From: an archaeon
Lineage (GTDB): Archaea > Iainarchaeota > Iainarchaeia > Iainarchaeales > GCA-2688035
DNA: 6,775 nt
Reading direction: 5' to 3'
NCBI GenBank assembly: GCA_030616665.1
Contig: JAUWWX010000046.1
Location: forward strand, 1-6,775
The notes below the pieces were generated by a model. The model ran no database searches. It was not told the origin of the DNA and was given only the letters and a program-made list of their open reading frames with translations. The position numbers were made by a program, and so were the translations under genes. Of the stretch, positions 1-6,300 are shown piece after piece; position 1 is the stretch's first letter, and each line of letters starts with the position of its first letter.

Positions 1-7
1 AGAAAAA

Positions 8-13
8 GGAGGT
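8..13 (+). promoter_or_regulatory. Shine-Dalgarno site for the first pilin-like gene
   Basis: GGAGGT, a near-complete match to the archaeal 16S 3' end, lies 9 nt before the ATG at 23. It fixes that start. The bases before it do not show a promoter; only 7 nt are visible, so the gene could belong to a longer upstream operon. Confidence 0.85.
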
Positions 14-22
14 TGAGTTGAA

Positions 23-562
23 ATGAGCGAAGGGAAGAAAGCGCAGGTTGCAACAGAATACCTTATGCTAACAGCATTCATCCTTATCTCGGTGGCAATA
101 ATCTTTGTATTTTCCTTTATAAACTATAGCCAAAATATGAGGGTGGCAAAGGCATCAGAGACATTGTCAAAGCTGGCAAATGCAGTGGATGACGTGTACG
201 TAAGCGGCGAGGGCAACAGCAGGTTCGTCAACCTAAGTTTGCCTGACGGACTGAAAGAGCTAAAAATCGTGCACAAATGCGGCTACCCACCACCAAACCA
301 AGGAAGCTTGGTAGAATGCAAAGACAAGTTAGGCGTGCCAAGCATATCGTACGATGACGTGAATTTCAGTGCAATCAGCATTACAGTGCAGCTGATTGGC
401 GGAGACAGCGAAATAATGAGGGAGACAAGGGCAAAGATTTTGGGAGAACTTGGAGACAGGGATGATGTAGACGCGATAGGGTTAAATGTGTATTCTGGAA
501 GCGCTTATAGCGTGAGGGTAAGCTGGACAGACACCGGGCTTATAAAACTTGAGAAAGTGTGA
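23..562 (+). CDS. Class III signal peptide (type IV pilin-like) protein
   Basis: A 179-residue pilin-like surface subunit. The N-terminus reads charged start, KKA, then QVATEYLML followed by a hydrophobic helix to about residue 34. Cleavage after Ala7 would leave Gln at +1 and Glu12 at +5, the canonical archaeal class III pattern recognised by EppA/PibD-type prepilin peptidases. After the helix comes an amphipathic stretch (AKASETLSKLANAVDDVY) and a 'SGEGNSRFVNLSLPDG' segment, a layout common in archaeal class III secreted proteins: helix, then a first beta strand ending in a 'lPdG' turn. Two cysteines (about residues 91 and 104, in HKCGY and VECKD) could form one disulfide in the ectodomain. 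The ATG at 23 has a strong ribosome site. Its stop overlaps the GTG of the next gene (GTGA), which implies co-translation. Whether it is a major pilin, a minor pilin or another surface protein cannot be told from sequence alone. Confidence 0.85.
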   Translation: MSEGKKAQVATEYLMLTAFILISVAIIFVFSFINYSQNMRVAKASETLSKLANAVDDVYVSGEGNSRFVNLSLPDGLKELKIVHKCGYPPPNQGSLVECKDKLGVPSISYDDVNFSAISITVQLIGGDSEIMRETRAKILGELGDRDDVDAIGLNVYSGSAYSVRVSWTDTGLIKLEKV

Positions 563-1002
563 AAAGAATGATGGATGAAAAGGGCCAGACTTCCATAGAG
601 GTAATCATAATTGCTGTAGTGCTGCTTGGCATGGTTTTTGCAACAGTCATTATTATGGTCTATGGAAACATTGATACCAACAGGCTTTTCACTATACAGC
701 AAAACACCGTGAAATGCCAGGGAATTTCGGAAATAATAACAAGCTTTAACTCAAATAAGGAATACAGCGAGGCAAAACTGCAGCAACTTGAGAAACCGGT
801 TTACGTGAAAAATGGGAAAATTCTGATTGAAGGCATTAGCTGCGGTTACATCGGCAAAGCCCGGAAGCAGAAAAGCGATGGCGCAAGTCCTGATTACGAT
901 GAAGACACATCTGGGTTTTATTTGCAGACGGGAAAAACATACAAGGCGAAAAAAACCAGCAGGGAGGTAGTATTCTGTGACATTGCAGAAACCTGGTGCT
1001 AG
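559..1002 (+). CDS. Second class III signal (pilin-like) protein, Cys-rich
   Basis: A small pilin-like protein (147 residues from GTG 559). The motif EKGQTSIEVIII gives Gly then QTSIE, with Glu at +5 and a long aliphatic helix, a textbook class III signal. The ectodomain is short and charged and holds four cysteines (VKCQG, ISCGY, and the C-terminal VFCDIAETWC), enough for two disulfides. The extreme C-terminus ends in Cys. The start is ambiguous: GTG 559 makes a 4-nt GTGA overlap with the previous stop, but in-frame ATGs at 568 and 571 follow a GTGA that could pair with 16S rRNA (spacers of 5 and 8 nt). The alternatives change only the short pre-signal (9, 6 or 5 residues before the cleavage site). 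Its 3' end carries the ribosome site of the next gene. It is probably a minor pilin or a pilus-core component; the specific role is inference. Confidence 0.82.
   Translation: MKRMMDEKGQTSIEVIIIAVVLLGMVFATVIIMVYGNIDTNRLFTIQQNTVKCQGISEIITSFNSNKEYSEAKLQQLEKPVYVKNGKILIEGISCGYIGKARKQKSDGASPDYDEDTSGFYLQTGKTYKAKKTSREVVFCDIAETWC
962..968 (+). promoter_or_regulatory. Shine-Dalgarno site inside gene 2 that selects the GTG start of gene 3
   Basis: GGGAGGT lies 8 nt before GTG 977 and within the coding sequence of the preceding gene. It supports GTG 977 as the real start and implies translational coupling. A second possible start, ATG 1013, follows GGGGTGA (1002-1008) with only a 4-nt spacer. Using it would remove the Gly-containing processing motif. 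Confidence 0.8.
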
Positions 1003-3226
1003 GGGTGAAAGCATGGTAGTTGACCTGGCTTTCGCTGTACTCATATTCCTGCTGGTTGCAGGAAGCATTAACTGGATCTGGTCAAGCAAGGCAACAGAAT
1101 CGGAAAAGCAAATATACGAAGATGAGATGCTGCTAATGGCCAAAAGGACGCTTGACGCCCTTGTGAGGAACAGCGGGGAGCCAGCTGACTGGAAAAACCC
1201 TACCGTGCCGATAGACGACATTAAGACTATCGGTCTGGCGAAAAGGGACAGGATTTTAGACGAGGGAAAGATAAACAAACTGCTTAAACTGACAGAAGAA
1301 TACGAGCACATTTCAGAACTCGCTGGATACTGGAAATTCAATGACGATCCAACAGACGGCACCATAGACGACAGCTCGGCTTACAGAAACAATGGAACAT
1401 GCACGCCTGGAACAAGCTGCCCAAGCCAAACAACAGACAGAGAAGAAAACGAGAACAAAGCATACCTCTTTAACGGAACAGACAATTATGTTGAGATTGC
1501 AGACAAGAGATTGGACTTTGGAAGTGATGGCTTTACCGTGTCAATGTGGATAAAGTCAAATGGCACTCTTACTGGAAGCGCTTCGTTCCGTTTATTGTTT
1601 AAAGCTGAAGGCGACCTGGCTTCCAATGCAGGATGGTCATTTTACGTTCAGGGCTCAGACGGAGAGGGAAAAAACGGAAGAGTGCAATTTAGTGATGGAA
1701 CAAACCAGGTGACAAGCAGTCCAACCGCAGGAACCACCTTTGTTAACGGAGAATGGCACCACTTTGTAGCCGTTGTTGACCGAAGTTCCGACACCATCAC
1801 AATTTACAATGACGGCGCAGCGCAAACAGGGACAATTGACATATCTACTGTAAGCGGAAGTATGAACAACAACGCAGTTTTAACAATTGGCCGTTACCCT
1901 ATTGGTGGTACTGAACACTTCAACGGCAAAATAGACGAGGTTGCCATATTCAGCAAGGCACTGACCCAGACAGAAGTAGAAAACCTGTACCAATACGGCG
2001 TAGTCCTAGGAGACTACAAGAAAACCAAGCAAAAGCTTTTGATTGGGGCAAACGATTACTATTTTAAGCTGATAGACCCAAGCACCGGAGAAAAAGTGAA
2101 AAACAGCGAAGGACAATACATCGAAATCGGGCCAGAGCCAAGCAACACTCGGTTGCAGGTAACAGTCAGAAGGCCTGTTGTTTTTTCTTATAAGAGGCCA
2201 GGGGAAGACAAACCAACGCAGCATGAAGCCATTGCAGAACTCACGCTATTCTCAGTTCATGGCATATGGGCTTCCATTCCAATAATTCTAACTATTGAAA
2301 TGGATTGCGGTAACGGCATTGATGACGACAGAGATGGGCTACGAGACTGTGAGGACCCGGACTGCTTTGCAGCCTCGAACTGCGGAGAATGCATCAACGG
2401 CCAAGTAGAATACTGCCCGCAACAGATGGGGGTTTGTTTTGGAGCGCAGCAAACCTGCACAGGTTGGGCTTGGCCTGGTTGCAACGCTGGAACCTACCAG
2501 GCTCACAGCACAAATTATGAGGTAAGTGAATCGTCTTGTGAAGACGCCTTTGACAACGATTGCGATGGCAAGACAAACTGTGAGGACCCGGACTGCTTTG
2601 CCGACCTGGCCTGCGAGGGCTGCAAAACAAGTACTGTCACAGACTTTGACGGCAACCCATACAACACAGTCCTGATTGGCGAGCAATGCTGGATGAGGGA
2701 AAACTTTAGGTGCACGCGTAATGCCGATGGCTCAAGTGTTAACGGGACTGGAAACCCGTTTACAACCCCGCCAGGCGCTGCCCCTGGCGCCCCACCTGAG
2801 GAAGGCCTGCTCTACAACTGGGAGGACGCAATGAACGGCTCAACCTCTCAGGGGGCTCAGGGCATCTGCCCAACAGGTTGGCATGTTCCCACAGACGCAG
2901 AATGGCATACTTTGGAGTACTACCTGTGGGACAAAGTGACAGGAACTTGTAATAGTGGACGATTTGGCTCGGAGTGTGTGCCTGCAGGAACAGAACTCCA
3001 ACTATGCAGCCCTGGAAAGTTCTGTGCTCTGATTGCCGGGTTCCGGATATACGCTAATGGTTCGTTCTCCGGCCGCACTACAGGCGCGTACTTTTGGAGT
3101 TCTACGGACTACAGCACGACTAGTGCCTGGGCACGCGCCATCTCTAACTTAGATCCACCAGGGACATTCTTCCGCTTCAATGACGTCAAGGGCTGGGGCC
3201 TGTCTGTGCGGTGCATCCAGGATTAG
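977..3226 (+). CDS. Membrane-anchored modular adhesin: pilin-like stalk with inserted LamG, MopE-like motifs, C-terminal FISUMP domain
   Basis: A 749-residue surface protein, probably a carbohydrate- or surface-binding adhesin. Residues 1-33 are a class III-like start (ARG, then ESMVVD and a hydrophobic helix). Residues about 34-110 are helical, with LDALVRNSGEPADW, a pattern seen in archaeal pilin-like ectodomains. Residues about 116-342 are a LamG/concanavalin A-like domain: AGYWKF at its start, YLFNGTDNYVEI, FTVSMWIKS, GEWHHFVAVVD and GKIDEVAIFSKAL at its end. Residues about 343-441 (DYKKTKQKLLIGANDYYFKL through VTVRRPVVFSY to ILTIEM) look like the continuation of the stalk fold, so LamG appears inserted. 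Residues about 443-463 and 521-540 carry Asp/Cys-rich motifs (NGIDDDRDG..CEDPDC; CEDAFDNDCDG..CEDPDC) resembling MopE-type metal-binding repeats, separated by a GVC..QTCTG segment. Residues about 550-749 match the FISUMP domain (DFDGNPYNTVLIGEQCWM, LYNWEDAM, ICPTGWHVPTDAEW, IAGFR, FWSST, SVRCI). The start is set by the ribosome site at 962-968, and the gene overlaps gene 2 by 26 nt. Ligands are unknown. Confidence 0.88.
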   Translation: MTLQKPGARGESMVVDLAFAVLIFLLVAGSINWIWSSKATESEKQIYEDEMLLMAKRTLDALVRNSGEPADWKNPTVPIDDIKTIGLAKRDRILDEGKINKLLKLTEEYEHISELAGYWKFNDDPTDGTIDDSSAYRNNGTCTPGTSCPSQTTDREENENKAYLFNGTDNYVEIADKRLDFGSDGFTVSMWIKSNGTLTGSASFRLLFKAEGDLASNAGWSFYVQGSDGEGKNGRVQFSDGTNQVTSSPTAGTTFVNGEWHHFVAVVDRSSDTITIYNDGAAQTGTIDISTVSGSMNNNAVLTIGRYPIGGTEHFNGKIDEVAIFSKALTQTEVENLYQYGVVLGDYKKTKQKLLIGANDYYFKLIDPSTGEKVKNSEGQYIEIGPEPSNTRLQVTVRRPVVFSYKRPGEDKPTQHEAIAELTLFSVHGIWASIPIILTIEMDCGNGIDDDRDGLRDCEDPDCFAASNCGECINGQVEYCPQQMGVCFGAQQTCTGWAWPGCNAGTYQAHSTNYEVSESSCEDAFDNDCDGKTNCEDPDCFADLACEGCKTSTVTDFDGNPYNTVLIGEQCWMRENFRCTRNADGSSVNGTGNPFTTPPGAAPGAPPEEGLLYNWEDAMNGSTSQGAQGICPTGWHVPTDAEWHTLEYYLWDKVTGTCNSGRFGSECVPAGTELQLCSPGKFCALIAGFRIYANGSFSGRTTGAYFWSSTDYSTTSAWARAISNLDPPGTFFRFNDVKGWGLSVRCIQD
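2346..2601 (+). repeat. Pair of exact 25-bp direct repeats encoding the two CEDPDC motifs
   Basis: The same 25 bases occur at 2346-2370 and 2577-2601, exactly 231 nt (77 codons) apart and in frame. They begin ACTGTGAGGACCCGG and encode C-E-D-P-D-C-F-A. Identity extends to synonymous positions, while the flanking sequence differs. This suggests a fairly recent duplication, or conversion between the two MopE-like modules of the adhesin. Confidence 0.85.
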
Positions 3227-3233
3227 CCCCAGC
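3192..3233 (+). repeat. 8-bp inverted repeat spanning the stop codon of the FISUMP adhesin gene
   Basis: GCTGGGGC (3192-3199) is perfectly complementary to GCCCCAGC (3226-3233), with a 26-nt spacer that holds the last codons. It could form an RNA or DNA hairpin at the gene's end. Archaeal termination does not need a stem, so its role is open: transcript 3' end protection, or a recombination-associated structure. With a long loop it could also be chance. Confidence 0.45.
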
Positions 3234-3256
3234 AATCCACAAAACCCTTGCCCCTA

Positions 3257-3272
3257 ATTAGCCCCTTTTTTT
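3257..3272 (+). terminator. Oligo-T transcription terminator after the three-gene operon
   Basis: A run of seven T (3266-3272) follows ATTAGCCCC, 40 nt after the stop of the adhesin gene. Archaeal RNA polymerase terminates at such oligo-T tracts without a required hairpin. ATTAGCCCC is itself a direct repeat of the bases over the stop codon (3222-3230). Placement between two co-directional genes and just before a promoter-like element fits termination. Confidence 0.55.
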
Positions 3273-3282
3273 CAGCAGGCAC

Positions 3283-3295
3283 AAACATTAAAAAG
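3283..3295 (+). promoter_or_regulatory. Possible BRE/TATA promoter of the giant VWA gene
   Basis: AAACA followed by TTAAAAAG resembles an archaeal BRE plus TATA box, centred near 3291. A transcription start about 25 nt downstream would fall near 3313-3319. That leaves a very short leader before ATG 3333, or a leaderless message beginning at the in-frame ATG 3318. The match is weak, but the site sits correctly between a terminator and a gene. Confidence 0.4.
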
Positions 3296-3332
3296 GTAAA
3301 AATCTTTGTTTTATTGGATGGATGGTGTTGAA

Positions 3333-6300
3333 ATGGTTTTTGAAAAAAAGGAAAGAAAAGCAAGCGGGTTCGCAATTTCGATTGACGCACTGCTTGCCAC
3401 AATCCTGACTCTAAGCGTCTTGGCCTTTGTTGGCCTTGGGATACAGGCAGACGAGACAACAATTGCGCAGTCGGCAATTAATATAAAGCAGGCAGCAGAC
3501 GACGCTTTTACTGCCTTGGACAACAGTGGGGCACTTGCAAAATACCTTGCAGACCTGGAACTTACCGAAACAACGCTGTCAAACCCTGGTGACCCAGACA
3601 GCCCTGGCATATACAACGAAGTAAAAGACATGCTACCGGAAAACGCGGGCTTGAAGATTGTAATAACGGAATACCTTCCGGTGGAAGATGCAGACCTTGA
3701 GGCCTGCAGAGCAAGCAGGACATTTGATGACTGCTTTGGAAGCGCCTACTACGCAAGGCAAGAATTCCCAAGCACAGGCCTGCCTGGCAAAGAAATAATG
3801 CATGGCAGGAAAATCGTGGTAATGAGGGAAACAGCTGCCGGCAAAGAAACACCTGAAGGGAGAGAATGCATACCTGAACACCTGGTATTTGAATTAAAGG
3901 AAGCTGGGGAAGAGTCTCTGGCAATAAAGGCACTGTTCCAAGGCGAGCCAGAAGCAGACGTTGAAACATTGATTGAAGTGACAGACAGTGCCGGCAACGA
4001 CTTCAACGCTGACAACTCTCTTGTCTGCTACGATCAGGGAACCGAGGCAAATGAAACAGCGGAAGTGACACTAAAGACAAGAAACAGGACAAGAGACCCG
4101 ATTGCGATAATGCTGGCAATGGATAAGAGCGGCAGCATGGGAGAATATGACATGCTGGAACAGCAGTCAACCGGAACCCTGGATGAGGGGACATGCAATG
4201 AGAGTGCCTGCGTTGGGGGGAAAGGAAAAAAAATAATATGCGAAGGGCTCACAAACTGGCAGGAAATCGGCAGCATTACTGTCGACAGCGGCTTTTTCCC
4301 AGACGGAGACGAACTTGGATATGTCAAAATTTATATGGACTGGAGCGGATACAGCGGGAACTGCAGCAGCCCAAGGCTAAGGGCCTCGTACAGCAATGGA
4401 GAGGAAACCAGATACAAGCAGGATGACTCCGGCGTCCCCCTTGTAGTGACAATAGGCAAAAATGATGTTGCGACAGGAGAAACAATCCACATATACGGCT
4501 GGAGCGACGAAACAATAAGCTATAGCCTGTACTATTTGAGATACGAGGCAATGGGCTGGGAGCCTATTGACTCTGCAACGTTCAACGATGGAACATTTGA
4601 CACTCCCTCTACAACAACATGCAGCAACTACAGCGACTGGCATCAAATAGGCACCATTGCCATAAACGAGCCAGTGTTCCGACTGGAAGCAAGAATGAAT
4701 TACAGCGACTATACAGGACCATGCAGCGTGCGATTCATGCTGAAAGACCCAAATGGAAACCCTTACTCAACTGATTGCGGAAGCAGCGCAAGCGGCTCAT
4801 GCACTATAGCACGCACCTCTGTTCCAACAGGAACCTGGACAGTTTGGGGCTGGGCAGACGAACAAATTACTGTGGACGTAAACTATTACTACCACTACTA
4901 CAACGACACAGAGTGGCAGCAAATCGCAAACACTGCATTTGACGCAGGCACTGTGCAGGAGAAAACAGTTATCTCGGAAGAGTGTTCAACATCTGAGAAC
5001 TGGCAGGACATCGGTTCATTTGAAGTGGACTCAAGCGTTCAAACAGTGAAAGTCAAAATGGATTTCAGCGGATATACAGGGATATGCAGCGCAAGGCTAA
5101 AGATGAGTGACCCAAGCAGCACTGAGTTTGAAACCGAGTGCAGCGGAATAACAGGAAGCTGTGAGCTGTTAGCAAGCGCTTCAGCTGGAACATGGGCAAT
5201 TAAGGGCTGGAGCGATTCGCTTATTGACGCAAGCACATACCACAAACTTATCTACCCAATGGAGGAAACAGGCTGGCAAAACGATTACGAAGGACAGTTC
5301 AACGACGGCCCAATAAGCCAAGACTCTCAGACAGTTGTCCTCTCCTATGACAACTGGCAGCAGCTTGGAACACTTGAAGAAAGCAGTGGGACACTTGCAT
5401 GGATGGAGGTAAGGCTTGACTACAGCGGCTATGTAGGGCAGAAAGGGGTAAGGGTAAGGTTGGCGGAGCCCTCCCCAATGAATCCAGAGGACTATCTTGT
5501 TGGGTACTGGAAGTTTGACGAGGGAACAGGCATAACGGCAGGCGATTCGACAGGAACAAACAATGGAACGCTTTACAACATGGGTGAATCAGACTGGGTT
5601 GATGGCCCTTCAGGAACAGCACTGAATTTTGATGGAATAAACGACTATATTGGGATTCCGCACAGGAGCAGCCTGAATCCAGACTATTTGACGATGCAAG
5701 CTTGGGTTAGGCCAGAAGGCGGAGGAAACATAATAATGAGCAAGGAAAGCAACTACCTATGGGGTCGCATCGGCGGAAACGTGCGATGGGCACTGAACAC
5801 AACAGGAAAAAGCTGGTACTGGGTTGACACTGGAATCAGCCTGCCGTCAAACGAGTGGAAGAAGGTGGAGCTGTCATACGATGGCTACTATGTGGAATCA
5901 TACGTTGACGGCAGTCTGGAGCACACCTACCAATACAAATATGATGCCCTGCGAAAATATACCAGGGGACTTGGAATAGCTGCCAGAGGTATGTTTAGCA
6001 GCATAAGTGGCTATTTTGATGCAAGAATTGATGAAGTAAAGTTCTATTCTGCAGACGTTAAGTTTGAAAGCGAAAGATACTGTGGAACAGGCTTCGCTGG
6101 AACATGCTATTTAAAGAAATATTACCAGCCAAACACCTCTTATTATACCAACCGGTCCCCGCAAGGAACGTGGACTGTTTCAGGCTGGAGCGATGGAATC
6201 ATTGCTGCCACAGCCTACTACAGGTACAGGAAACACTTTTCAACCGGCTGGCAAAACATTGCATCAGGCTATCAATTCAATGATGGAACGGCTGACATGG

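Noticed and set aside
751..1365. A 204-codon open frame on the minus strand
   Set aside because: It lies opposite two well-supported genes, has low-complexity Ser/Leu content, no ribosome site and no recognisable domain; it is an antisense shadow.
2006..2715. Several overlapping minus-strand frames of 66-115 codons opposite the adhesin
   Set aside because: They mirror the Cys/Asp-rich coding sequence on the plus strand and resemble no protein family.
4238..4426. A 62-codon plus-strand frame starting with ATG
   Set aside because: It is an out-of-frame reading of the first repeat of the giant gene, Arg-rich and without a ribosome site.
3223..4646. A series of minus-strand frames opposite the giant gene
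   Set aside because: The plus-strand frame is continuous here with a clear signal segment and VWA motif; the minus frames are compositional by-products.
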